From JBAXRT01 sp037131065 (GTDB lineage Bacteria; Bacteroidota; Bacteroidia; Bacteroidales; FEN-979): a DNA stretch of 15,331 nucleotides. Location: the NCBI GenBank assembly GCA_037131065.1, contig JBAXRT010000066.1:1-15331 (forward strand), read 5' to 3'. The notes under the pieces were generated by a model that had not been told where the DNA came from, did no database searches, and saw only the letters and a program-made list of their open reading frames with translations. Both the position numbers and the translations under genes were made by a program. Positions 5,643 through 13,796 of the stretch are shown here, one piece after another (positions within the stretch are counted from its first letter, which is position 1; each line of letters starts with the position of its first letter).

Positions 5643-7511
5643 AGGCGTATTAAAAATATCATATCAATTGTATTCCTTTTCTGCGTTGTCGCGGCCGTTG
5701 GACAAGACAATATCGAATTTGTCGCTTCGTCGAAACCGGTCGTAGCGGTTGGGGAGACCTTTACGCTCTCCTTCACACTTAATGCCCAGGGAACAGCCTT
5801 CCGGCTTCCTAATTTCCAGGGATTCAATGTTCTCAGCGGGCCGAATACTTCAACCACTTCGAGCATCCGCAGTGTAAGTGGCCGGACAAGCATGACCATT
5901 GCCTACACCTATACTTATTATCTCCAGGCGAGCCGCGAGGGAAGTTTCGAAATTCCTGCCGCTTCAGTCAATGTGAATGGAAAGAATTACAACTCCAATA
6001 CCTTGACGATCAAGGTAGTTAAAAATCCGAACGGGACAGCATCCCAGCAGGGTAGCGGCACACAGCGCCAGCCCGGGGGAGATTCCCGCCAGCCGAATCA
6101 GGTCGTTTCCGGCCCCAATGATGTATTCATCAAAGCGACTGCCAGCAAGAGTGATCCCATCCAGGGAGAAGGAATTGTGGTTGCTTATAAGATCTATACA
6201 AAGGTGCCCATCGCACAGATCAATATCAGCAAACTCTCCTCATTTTCTGGTTTCTGGTCTCAAAACCTCATCAAGGAGAACGACAAGCTTCAGCAGACAA
6301 CCCAGGTGATTGACGGACAACAATATGTGGTTGCCGATATCAGGAAGATCGCCCTTTTCCCGCTGAAAAGCGGACAACTCGTGATCGATCCCCTGCAGCT
6401 GGAATGTGTTGCCCAGGTGAAGCGGGCCTCTAGGTCACGTACCGGGGATCCTTTCTTCGACGATTTTTTCAATGATCCTTTTTTCAATACAGGAACCACC
6501 AACATTGAAAAATCGCTTACATCGAATGCCCTTGTCATCAACGTGAAGCCATTGCCCGAATCCGGGAAACCTGCCGATTTCAGCGGGGCGGTTGGTAGTT
6601 TTACCTTCAACAGCGAGATCGATAAAAGCCGCCTGAAGGCAAACGAAGCCCTGAACCTGAAATATGTTATTTCCGGGAAAGGGAATATCCAGCTGATCGA
6701 CAAACTGAATGTCACCTTCCCTCCCGATTTTGAAACCTATGATCCGAAGATCACCAGCGATGTCAAGTCTTCCGGGGCCGGCATCAGCGGAAGCCAGACC
6801 TTTGAATATCTTATCATTCCCCGCAAGCCCGGAAAATTTACCATCAAACCATTCAATTTCAGCTATTTTGATCTTGATAAAAGAAAATATGTCACCCTAA
6901 GTTCACCCGAGTACACCATTGATGTTGATAAAGGAACAGGGGAGGCGGCGGCGGTAACTTACTCAGGTGCGAACAAGGAGGATATCAAGTACATCGGCAG
7001 CGATATCCGTCATATCAAGGATAAGAGCTTCGTCGTGACCCGCCTGGGAAACTGGTTCATCGGCTCCACCGGATTCTGGCTTTTGCTTCTGATCCCGCTG
7101 ATTCTCTTCATCATGGTGATCATCCTTGGAAGGAGACTGTCTGCCCGCAGGAGTGATACCATCCTGATGAAAAATCTTAAGGCGACCAAGGTTGCCCGTA
7201 AGCGACTCCGCAAGGCCGAAGTGTTCCAGAAAAGCGGAAAACAGGAGGAGTTTTACGTTGAGATCTCCCAGGCACTCTGGGGATACCTGAGTGATAAATT
7301 CTCGATCCCCATGGCCGATCTGAGCATCGATTCGGTACACGAAGCCCTGGTGAAGAAGAGCGTCAACGAGGAGATGATCAGGCAGTTTATCGAGACACTG
7401 AACAATACGGAGTTTGCCCGCTTCGCACCCGGCGAGAAGAGTGTGAATATGGAACGCATTTACAACGAAGCCCTGGAGATTATTTCGAAGATTGAAAGGG
7501 AACTTAGGTAG
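5637..7511 (+). CDS. batD: BatD, oxygen-tolerance protein
   Basis: This 624-residue protein has a signal peptide (hydrophobic core about 8-21, cleavage likely near VGQ at 21-23). A large exported region with several Ig-like beta domains follows, including the BatD signature near the N-terminus (SSKPVVAVGETFTLSFTL, 31-48) and a conserved GFWSQN/IKEND segment. The family's aromatic-acidic segment DPFFDDFFNDPFF lies at 271-283. One membrane span (about 476-498) is followed by arginines and a cytoplasmic domain. That domain resembles the tail of the small membrane protein encoded before batA. Length and order fit BatD in the MoxR-BatABCDE clusters. The start ATG at 5637 lies within the upstream 7-mer array. 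BatD probably forms the main periplasmic part of the complex; its ligand is unknown. Confidence 0.95.
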   Translation: MTRRIKNIISIVFLFCVVAAVGQDNIEFVASSKPVVAVGETFTLSFTLNAQGTAFRLPNFQGFNVLSGPNTSTTSSIRSVSGRTSMTIAYTYTYYLQASREGSFEIPAASVNVNGKNYNSNTLTIKVVKNPNGTASQQGSGTQRQPGGDSRQPNQVVSGPNDVFIKATASKSDPIQGEGIVVAYKIYTKVPIAQINISKLSSFSGFWSQNLIKENDKLQQTTQVIDGQQYVVADIRKIALFPLKSGQLVIDPLQLECVAQVKRASRSRTGDPFFDDFFNDPFFNTGTTNIEKSLTSNALVINVKPLPESGKPADFSGAVGSFTFNSEIDKSRLKANEALNLKYVISGKGNIQLIDKLNVTFPPDFETYDPKITSDVKSSGAGISGSQTFEYLIIPRKPGKFTIKPFNFSYFDLDKRKYVTLSSPEYTIDVDKGTGEAAAVTYSGANKEDIKYIGSDIRHIKDKSFVVTRLGNWFIGSTGFWLLLLIPLILFIMVIILGRRLSARRSDTILMKNLKATKVARKRLRKAEVFQKSGKQEEFYVEISQALWGYLSDKFSIPMADLSIDSVHEALVKKSVNEEMIRQFIETLNNTEFARFAPGEKSVNMERIYNEALEIISKIERELR

Positions 7512-7591
7512 TGACTAATGACTAATGACGAGTGACGAGTGACGAATCAAATGACTTAATGACTTAATGACCCAATGACTTAATGACCGAA
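7512..7591. repeat. Composite tandem repeat before batE: 7-mers then 8-mers
   Basis: The array begins directly after the batD stop codon (7509-7511). It has two TGACTAA, two TGACGAG and one TGACGAA (7512-7546), a five-base spacer, then five 8-base units of the TGACTTAA type (7552-7591; two TGACTTAA, TGACCCAA, TGACTTAA, TGACCGAA). It ends two bases before the batE start and fills nearly the whole gap. The organisation matches that of the array at 1772-1841. Confidence 0.93.
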
Positions 7592-7593
7592 CA

Positions 7594-8349
7594 ATGAAAC
7601 GACTAAGCCTGATATTTGTTCTCCTGTTCCTTAGCGGTGCACTTCTGGCTTCGGAGGCGGATACGTTTATAAGGAACGGGAACAAAGCTTATGGGAATGG
7701 TTTGTTCACCGAGGCAGTGGATCAGTATAAAAAAGTGATCACACTCGGCTATGAATCACCGGAACTCTATTACAACCTGGGGAATGCCTATTTTAAGCTA
7801 AACGATTACCCTAACGCGATCCTCTGGTTTGAAAGGGCCAGGCGTCTTGATCCCGGTGATGAGGACATCGACTTTAACCTCAAGGTTGCCAACAATAAAA
7901 TTGCCGACCAGATTGAACCCCTGCCTGAACTTTTTTATAAACGATGGTTCAGGAGCCTGATCGATCTTTTCCCGGCTGATAGCTGGGCCATTACAGGGAT
8001 TATCCTCTTTATCCTTGCACTTATTTCCGGTACCCTTTACCTGATCAGTAGGGTATTGATATTGAGAAAAATAGGTTTCTGGGTCGGGTCTGTCATCCTT
8101 TTTTTCTCCATCCTCTCCATCCTTTTTGCCTGGACCGGCTATTCAAACGTTAAAAATGCCAACGAAGCCATCATCTTCACTCCTACCATAACAATCAAGA
8201 GTTCACCGGATGAAAAGAGTGTCGATCTTTTCGTGCTCCATGAGGGTACGAAAGTGCAGATAAAAGATCAGATCGGCACATGGTATGAAATCCGGATATC
8301 CAATGGATCAGTGGGTTGGATCCCTTCCACCGCCATTGAAAAGATCTGA
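7594..8349 (+). CDS. batE: BatE, TPR and SH3-like membrane protein
   Basis: This 251-residue protein has the BatE layout: a signal peptide (1-20, LLAS before EAD), two TPR-type repeats (about 23-56 and 57-90, with YYNLGNAYFKLNDYPNAILW conserved), two membrane spans (about 131-152 and 160-180), and a C-terminal bacterial SH3-like domain (about 190-251) ending VGWIPSTAIEKI. The TPR and SH3 parts should both face the periplasm. SH3-like domains of this kind often bind peptidoglycan or proteins, which is an inference here. It is the last gene of the bat cluster. No strong intrinsic terminator follows it; only weak short hairpins are seen at 8350-8400. Confidence 0.93.
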   Translation: MKRLSLIFVLLFLSGALLASEADTFIRNGNKAYGNGLFTEAVDQYKKVITLGYESPELYYNLGNAYFKLNDYPNAILWFERARRLDPGDEDIDFNLKVANNKIADQIEPLPELFYKRWFRSLIDLFPADSWAITGIILFILALISGTLYLISRVLILRKIGFWVGSVILFFSILSILFAWTGYSNVKNANEAIIFTPTITIKSSPDEKSVDLFVLHEGTKVQIKDQIGTWYEIRISNGSVGWIPSTAIEKI

Positions 8350-8440
8350 GCCATTTGGCCTGATGTTTTTTCCCTTTCACCGGAAATCCTGTTAGGATCA
8401 TCGACTTCTTGTCCGTGACAAAGGCTAAGGATAATTTTTT

Positions 8441-8471
8441 TTTGTATAATTCAGATTTTACTTTATATTTG
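8441..8471 (+). promoter_or_regulatory. Bacteroidota-type promoter for the exported-protein pair
   Basis: A -33 element TTTG (8441-8444) is followed after exactly 19 bases by TATATTTG (8464-8471), which fits the -7 consensus TAnnTTTG of the Bacteroidota primary sigma factor. Transcription should start near 8478 and leave a 5' leader of about 95 bases. The rest of the 224-base gap (8350-8573) is AT-rich and shows no ORF or tandem repeat. Confidence 0.72.
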
Positions 8472-8485
8472 TTGGTTTGAATCGA

Positions 8486-8498
8486 GAACATGATGTTC
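8486..8498. promoter_or_regulatory. Short palindrome at the start of the leader
   Basis: GAACA and TGTTC face each other across a TGA spacer about 8-20 bases after the predicted transcription start. It could be an operator or a small 5' hairpin. The arms are only five bases, so chance is not excluded. Confidence 0.3.
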
Positions 8499-8573
8499 CT
8501 TGCCAATCCCTGATTTTACTGCACTTGCGTGACATGATCTTAAAACTATATTCAATAAATAAAAGCGAATGAT

Positions 8574-11396
8574 ATGAAAAATAGACTTTTACCATCTGGT
8601 TTACTGGCTGTTTTACTGGGACTCTCTTTTCTTTTTCTCACCGAATTGACCATGGCAGGTCAGCCCGGGGATTCGGGTGGAAAAAAGTATGATGGGAAAA
8701 CCCGTATGGAAAAAATGCGGGCCAACCAGGTCACCGGAATCGTAAGTCCTGAAAGTCAGGCAGCGGCATGGAAAAAGCTCCAGGAGATGAATGCTCCGTC
8801 CAAAGGAACACTGAATTTGGACTGGATCTCCCTTGGTCCGGATAATTATTCGGGTGTCACCTGGTCTGTTATGTTCGACAACAAGGATGCTACATCCAAT
8901 ACAATCTATGCCGGTTCAGCCAATGGCGGGGTCTGGCGTTCTACGAATCTGGGACTGACCTGGCACCAGATGAATGCAGAAAGTAATATCATTCTGAAAG
9001 TTTCCACGCTGGCCCAGACCTCCGGTGGCAGGATCTATGCCGGAACCGGAGTCACTTACTGTAACGAAGCGCCATATGCCGGAACCGGTTTGTTTTACAG
9101 TGATGATGGCTATACCTTTGTGAAATCACCCAATACAAGCGGTCATAATTGGTATTCAGTTGCCAAACTGGCTGTTAACCCCAGCAACAGGATCTTCGCT
9201 GCGACCAACAGCGGTTTGCATTACAGCGACGATGGTGTTGCATGGACACAGGTTCGTGAAGGCTATTGCAACGATGTTGCCGTCGGAAATGACGGAACAA
9301 TCATTACTGTTGTTGCAGGTTCTGTGTGGGTTGCAGCCGCAGGCGACTTTAACAACTTTGTCAATGTTTCAAACGGTCTTTCCACAGGACTTCCTTTCAA
9401 TCTCAATGGATGGACTGTTGTTGCCATCGCTCCGACCGACCCGAATATTCTTTATGCAAGTCTTGCAGATTCGACGGGTTACCTCCTGAATGTCTATATT
9501 TCCAGAGATAAAGGGGCAAACTGGTCTGTCATCTTCCCTGGCAACGAGACTTTTGAACCGCTTGCAGGTGAAGGATGCTATTCACATACCCTTACTGTTT
9601 TTCCGAATGATCCTTACCAGATCCTTCTCGGTGGCGTCAACATGTGGTGGGGTAAGCAGATCCAGACAACCGGCTTTTTCGACTGGATGGAAATGAGCAA
9701 CGGAAGCACTTCGACACTTGATTTCCAGTATGCACCCTCGCGTCACCACAATTACCTGTTCCGCCCAGGATACCCGACCCAGCTTGCGATGGCAACTGAC
9801 GGGGGAGTCACTACTGCCATCATCGGAACAGATTATATGCAATACAAGACAAGCAATAAAAACTATGCAGTCTCCCGGTTCAACTCGGTTGCCATGTCAC
9901 GCAACAAGGAGTGGGCAATGGGCGGCGGCGACGCCATTGGCACCCAGGTCATCGGAGCCTATTACCCTGCTCTCGTCAACAATCCCACCGACGGTTACCA
10001 GGCCTGGTGGAACGATGGTGCACGGACTGCCGACGAAGGAGGTTCAGGCGGCACATGTGCCTGGTCGACCATCGCCCCGAATACGATCTTCTTTTCAAAA
10101 ATCGGGGACAGCTTACGCCGGGAAGATCTTACCGATCTTTCCTATACCAACGGATTCATCATGGGGATCGTTAACACAAAGGTGGATATCACACCCATTG
10201 AATACTGGGAAAGCATCAATTTCACCGACACCCGCGACAGTGTAAAATATATCAATAAGACTGGCAAAGAGATAAAGGCAGATACAACCCTGGTTATCGA
10301 AAGCAGTACCGTGAGTTTCAGATTCGATTATATTACAACCGAACCTATCCCGGCCGGTGATAGCATTATGATCCCCGACCCGGTTGCATCACGCTTCTTC
10401 GTGGCAGGAACCCGCGGGGGTAATTATTCCGTGTGGATGACTAAGGGTGCACTTAACTTTACAGGCACACCTACCTGGTTCAAGATCATTATCATTCCTG
10501 CTTCCGATACTGCCTTCTTCAACGACCCGATCAGCACGATGGCTCTTTCCAAAGACCTCAATACCTTGTGGTGCGGAACAGAAGGCGGACGGATGATCCG
10601 AATCTCCAATATTACGATGGCATACGACTTTGCAACGGCCGATGTGACCAGTCCTACCTGTATCATCGCAACGGAAAAATTTCAGGATCTGCCATTCCTC
10701 GGAAGGTATATCAGTTCCATTGCAATAAACCCGAACGATTCACGGCAGGTGATGGTTACCCTTGGAAACTATGAAAACAATGATTACGTTTTCCTTACGG
10801 AAAATGCCAACGACTCACTGCCAGCATTTAATAGTGTTCAGGGAAATCTGCCCCCGATCCCTGTCTTCAGCGGGCTCATTGAAATGCACGACAACAACCG
10901 CGCCATCATCGGTACCGAATATGGTGTATTCTCAACCTCGAACCTTACTGGCAGTGCTCCCGAATGGAGTCTCGAGCTGCTGAACATGGGTGACGTTCCC
11001 GTTACGCAGATCAAACAGCAGACACTTGATCATTATCTCATTAAAAACCTGGGGACCATCTATGCTTCAACATACGGACGTGGGATCTTCATTGATACGA
11101 CCTATTATACACCCCTCGGCATCGACCCGGGCAATATTACTCCTGTTGGCAAAAACAGCACGATAAGGGTCACTCCGAACCCGGCAACCGACAAGATCAG
11201 CATAACCTATGATCTCGAAAAAGCCGGATCAGTCACAGCACAGGTGACCGATCTTACAGGACGGAATGTAATCACTACCCTCTTCGGCGATAAACCGAAA
11301 GGAAGCAATATCTCTGTCATGGATCTTCGTTCTCTTCCGGCAGGGACCTATATCATAAGGGTAGGCAATGCCTTCGGAAAAGTTGTAAAGTTGTAA
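8574..11396 (+). CDS. Secreted BNR/sortilin-like repeat protein, T9SS cargo
   Basis: This 940-residue protein has a signal peptide (hydrophobic core about 8-22) and a large beta-propeller-like region. Asp-box type motifs (S-x-D/N-x-G-x-T-W) are seen at 123-130 (STNLGLTW), near 176-182 (SDDGYTF), near 218-224 (SDDGVAW) and near 309-316 (SRDKGANW), as in BNR, sialidase or VPS10/sortilin-like proteins. The last 80 residues are a T9SS type A sorting domain: RVTPNPATDKI near 864, a central DLTGRNV, and a final LPAGTYIIRVG...KVVKL. It should cross the outer membrane through the Por system and be released or attached to the surface. No sialidase or peptidase catalytic set is recognised, so a binding or structural role is as likely as an enzyme. 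ATG 8574 is preceded by AAAAGCGAATGAT, with no strong Shine-Dalgarno sequence. Confidence 0.9.
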   Translation: MKNRLLPSGLLAVLLGLSFLFLTELTMAGQPGDSGGKKYDGKTRMEKMRANQVTGIVSPESQAAAWKKLQEMNAPSKGTLNLDWISLGPDNYSGVTWSVMFDNKDATSNTIYAGSANGGVWRSTNLGLTWHQMNAESNIILKVSTLAQTSGGRIYAGTGVTYCNEAPYAGTGLFYSDDGYTFVKSPNTSGHNWYSVAKLAVNPSNRIFAATNSGLHYSDDGVAWTQVREGYCNDVAVGNDGTIITVVAGSVWVAAAGDFNNFVNVSNGLSTGLPFNLNGWTVVAIAPTDPNILYASLADSTGYLLNVYISRDKGANWSVIFPGNETFEPLAGEGCYSHTLTVFPNDPYQILLGGVNMWWGKQIQTTGFFDWMEMSNGSTSTLDFQYAPSRHHNYLFRPGYPTQLAMATDGGVTTAIIGTDYMQYKTSNKNYAVSRFNSVAMSRNKEWAMGGGDAIGTQVIGAYYPALVNNPTDGYQAWWNDGARTADEGGSGGTCAWSTIAPNTIFFSKIGDSLRREDLTDLSYTNGFIMGIVNTKVDITPIEYWESINFTDTRDSVKYINKTGKEIKADTTLVIESSTVSFRFDYITTEPIPAGDSIMIPDPVASRFFVAGTRGGNYSVWMTKGALNFTGTPTWFKIIIIPASDTAFFNDPISTMALSKDLNTLWCGTEGGRMIRISNITMAYDFATADVTSPTCIIATEKFQDLPFLGRYISSIAINPNDSRQVMVTLGNYENNDYVFLTENANDSLPAFNSVQGNLPPIPVFSGLIEMHDNNRAIIGTEYGVFSTSNLTGSAPEWSLELLNMGDVPVTQIKQQTLDHYLIKNLGTIYASTYGRGIFIDTTYYTPLGIDPGNITPVGKNSTIRVTPNPATDKISITYDLEKAGSVTAQVTDLTGRNVITTLFGDKPKGSNISVMDLRSLPAGTYIIRVGNAFGKVVKL

Positions 11397-11419
11397 ATAT
11401 TTAAAACATATACCGCGAT

Positions 11420-12934
11420 ATGAAACGAATTATATCCCTTCTTTTCTTCCTGTCCTTTGCAATCAGCCTGATGGCTCAAACGGATGTTTATACTCCTACA
11501 CTGAAAACTCCTGAAGATAGCGCAACGAACATGGTTCCGAATGTGATTTTAAGCTGGAATGCCATAGCCGGCAGTACCGGACTGCAATACCAGGTACAGA
11601 TTGATACTTCGGCAAACTTCAATTCTCCGCTGAAAGTCGATACAATCCAGACCTTGCTCACAGGCTTCAGAACACATGAACTGATATTCGGCCAGACCTA
11701 TTACTGGAGAGTCAGGGCTATCGACCTTGGTCAGACCTCCTACTGGTCAACTGTATGGAGCTTCGTTGTTTTCGATCAGGTGACCCTGTCGAAGCCGACC
11801 AACTTGCAGATAGACCAGGTCCCGGATGTAAATCTTGAGTGGAAAAATACCGTCAGCCAGGATGGTCTGAACGTAGCCATAACAGGCGTTAAATACTGGG
11901 ATTATCAGTACGATTCGGTGGAAACATTCAATTCTCCGGCATTTAAGGAGGGCACCATGCCTTTTGCAACCCTGAAAGTCGCAACATCGAACCTTCGATT
12001 CGGACAGAAATATTATTACCGGGTCCGTGCACGTCACAACCTTAGTACCAGCTCATGGTGCGAGCCATGGGGATTCACCGTGGTCGATAAAATCACACTC
12101 CAGGCACCAAACGATGCTGCTGTGAGTCAAATGATGGATGCCCAGATCCGCTGGAAAAACGTCACCGGGATCCTTGGATATGAGTATCAGCTGGCCTCCG
12201 ATGCGGGATTCAGTAATGTTATTGTTCAAAGCGAAGTGGATACGAACCAGGTCAAGTGCAGCCTGCTGCAATTCGGACAAAAGATCTACTGGAGAGTTCG
12301 TGCCCGTCAGCTTCACGACACTTCAAGCTGGTCAAACTCAAGAAGCTTTACCGTGATCAATACCGTAGTTCTTAAATCACCCGCTGATGCCCAACAGGAT
12401 GTGGCTCTGAAACCGAGCTTACTCTGGACCAGCCAGACAGGTATATCGGGCTTTGAACTTCAGATTGACTCGCTGAATACCTTTGCAAGCCCGGTTGTCG
12501 ACGCAAAAATCGATCCAGCGGATGTTTCCTATGCAGTTTCCAAGAAACTTAAGAACCTCAAGACCTATTACTGGAGGATGAGGGCCTTCTCCGACGGAGG
12601 TGCGATGGCCGATACCTCCGACTGGAGTGCACCATGGTCATTCACTACTATCGGAACCCAGGGGATTGGCGATAAGGACCAGGCATCCTTCACCATTTTC
12701 CCAAACCCTGCAAGCGATAAGGTCACCCTGAAGATCGAATCCTCAGAAGCCAGAACAATCCTGGTCTCTATCGTAGATCTGATTGGTAAAACCATTATCA
12801 GCAGGGAATTCCAGCTTTTCGCCGGGATGAATTCAAATGAGATTCCCCTGGAGAATATCAACAAGGGTGTCTATATCCTCAGGCTGACCATCGGCGGACA
12901 AACCCTGAACAGGAAAGTCATAGTTGACAGGTAA
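11420..12934 (+). CDS. Secreted fibronectin-III-like repeat protein, T9SS cargo
   Basis: This 504-residue protein has a signal peptide (1-19, ending LMA before Q20) and four consecutive beta-sandwich repeats of about 90-100 residues (about 26-117, 122-222, 226-312 and 317-410). Each ends with the same strand signature: YYWRVRA (94-100), YYYRVRA (198-204), IYWRVRA (289-295) and YYWRMRA (383-389). A W/S-rich strand then follows (WSF, WGF, RSF, WSF). This is a fibronectin-type-III-like pattern. Residues 425-504 are a T9SS type A sorting domain (FTIFPNPASDKVTL, DLIGKTI, NKGVYILRLTIGG). It starts only 23 bases after the preceding secreted protein gene, so the two are probably co-transcribed and may act together outside the cell. 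No catalytic domain is seen. Confidence 0.92.
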   Translation: MKRIISLLFFLSFAISLMAQTDVYTPTLKTPEDSATNMVPNVILSWNAIAGSTGLQYQVQIDTSANFNSPLKVDTIQTLLTGFRTHELIFGQTYYWRVRAIDLGQTSYWSTVWSFVVFDQVTLSKPTNLQIDQVPDVNLEWKNTVSQDGLNVAITGVKYWDYQYDSVETFNSPAFKEGTMPFATLKVATSNLRFGQKYYYRVRARHNLSTSSWCEPWGFTVVDKITLQAPNDAAVSQMMDAQIRWKNVTGILGYEYQLASDAGFSNVIVQSEVDTNQVKCSLLQFGQKIYWRVRARQLHDTSSWSNSRSFTVINTVVLKSPADAQQDVALKPSLLWTSQTGISGFELQIDSLNTFASPVVDAKIDPADVSYAVSKKLKNLKTYYWRMRAFSDGGAMADTSDWSAPWSFTTIGTQGIGDKDQASFTIFPNPASDKVTLKIESSEARTILVSIVDLIGKTIISREFQLFAGMNSNEIPLENINKGVYILRLTIGGQTLNRKVIVDR

Positions 12935-12953
12935 CCGGAAGAGGAAACTAATG

Positions 12954-12984
12954 AAAAAGGCTGGTCGGTTGACCAGCCTTTTTT
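12954..12984. terminator. Bidirectional intrinsic terminator
   Basis: A perfect 13-base stem (12954-12966 against 12971-12983) encloses a GGTT loop. The GC-rich part GGCTGGTC is flanked by an A-run on the left and a T-run on the right, so it ends transcription from both directions. It lies between the stop of the fibronectin-like gene (12934) and the stop of pyrE (12987). Confidence 0.93.
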
Positions 12985-12986
12985 AT

Positions 12987-13619
12987 TTACTTTGACAGAC
13001 TTCGTTTGAAATCCCTGAGAATATTCTGGTCCTCTTCCGAAATATAACTGATCTCAAGCGCTTTCTGGATCAGGTGGTCATAATCCGTGAGTGTGATCAC
13101 GGGGCATTTGGCCTCCTTGAAGGCTTTTTCCGCTTTTGGAAGGTTATAAGTAAAGATGGCAACCATTCCCTTGATGGCGCATCCGGCTTCGAGTAACGCT
13201 GCAATGGCTCCGAGACTGGAAGAACCTGTTGAGATAAGGTCTTCCACCACAACCACCCGCTGACCATCGCGAACCTCGCCCTCAATCTGGTTCGTAAGTC
13301 CGTGATCCTTCTTCCCTGTCCTGACATAGGCAAAGGGGAGTCCCAGTTCCTGCGCGACAAGCGCTCCCTGCGCAATTCCTCCGGTTGCAACGCCGGCAAT
13401 CAGTTCAGGTTCAAACGGATTCTCCTCAATGGCACGGACAAAATTCTGACGGATGAAGGTGCGGATCTCCGGGTATGATAAGGTGATCCTGTTGTCGCAA
13501 TAGATGGGAGATTTAATCCCTGAAGCCCACGTAAATGGCTCTTTGGGACTAAGTTTGACGGCTTTGATTTTTAAAAGTAATTCTGCAGTTTGTAGCGCAA
13601 TGTCTTTGTTATAAATCAT
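12987..13619 (-). CDS. pyrE: Orotate phosphoribosyltransferase
   Basis: This 210-residue enzyme makes orotidine 5'-monophosphate from orotate and PRPP in de novo pyrimidine synthesis. The PRPP-binding motif is VVVVEDLISTGSS (122-134, acidic pair E126-D127). The substrate-side conserved parts are FTWASGIKSPIYCDNR (29-44), GVATGGIAQG (76-85) and the flexible catalytic loop YVRTGKKDHG (98-107) with its lysines. Length is normal for bacterial PyrE. It acts in the cytoplasm as a dimer in known members. It is monocistronic here: the terminator lies two bases past its stop and the gene upstream is divergent. A -7-like element lies 30-37 bases before its start. Confidence 0.97.
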   Translation of the reverse strand: MIYNKDIALQTAELLLKIKAVKLSPKEPFTWASGIKSPIYCDNRITLSYPEIRTFIRQNFVRAIEENPFEPELIAGVATGGIAQGALVAQELGLPFAYVRTGKKDHGLTNQIEGEVRDGQRVVVVEDLISTGSSSLGAIAALLEAGCAIKGMVAIFTYNLPKAEKAFKEAKCPVITLTDYDHLIQKALEISYISEEDQNILRDFKRSLSK

Positions 13620-13648
13620 AAAATAACATTAACGGATTTCATTATTTG

Positions 13649-13656
13649 CAAAGATA
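13649..13656 (-). promoter_or_regulatory. Predicted -7 promoter element for pyrE
   Basis: The minus strand reads TATCTTTG, a full match to TAnnTTTG, 30 bases upstream of the pyrE ATG. No TTG is present at the expected -33 distance, so support rests on the -7 element and its position. Confidence 0.5.
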
Positions 13657-13710
13657 GGTAATTTCTTCAGAAAAGGATAAACCTTTTTGTAAGGACGATG
13701 TTAAGTGTAG

Positions 13711-13740
13711 TGACGAATGACGAGTGACGAGTGACGAGTG
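13711..13740. repeat. Tandem 7-mer repeat TGACGAG, 4 copies
   Basis: One TGACGAA and three TGACGAG units (13711-13738) plus TG lie in the 177-base gap between the divergent pyrE and Nudix genes, 56 bases before the Nudix start. It is the same unit as in the bat cluster, more than 6 kb from the nearest of those copies. Here it sits in a regulatory region rather than at an operon junction. Confidence 0.92.
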
Positions 13741-13796
13741 TTATTTGTTTATTCGTACTTTAGCTTCAGTTAACGAGGTTCAAAGTAAAATTTGTA

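Noticed and set aside
7512..7591. The tandem repeats as a CRISPR array
   Set aside because: The units are 7-8 bases with no spacers between them, and there are no cas genes in the window.
8351..8400. An intrinsic terminator after batE
   Set aside because: Only 3-5 base stems are seen (GCC-GGC near 8350-8360, ATCCT-AGGAT at 8386-8398), and the second has no T-run. Neither is convincing.
9718..10245. A 175-codon open frame on the plus strand inside the BNR-like gene
   Set aside because: It is an out-of-frame shadow within a continuous 940-residue frame that shows clear Asp-box motifs and a sorting domain on both sides.
13756..13763. TACTTTAG as the -7 promoter element of the Nudix gene
   Set aside because: It is one base off consensus, and the position 19 bases upstream falls in the TGACGAG array with no TTG. 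It is possible but too weak to list.
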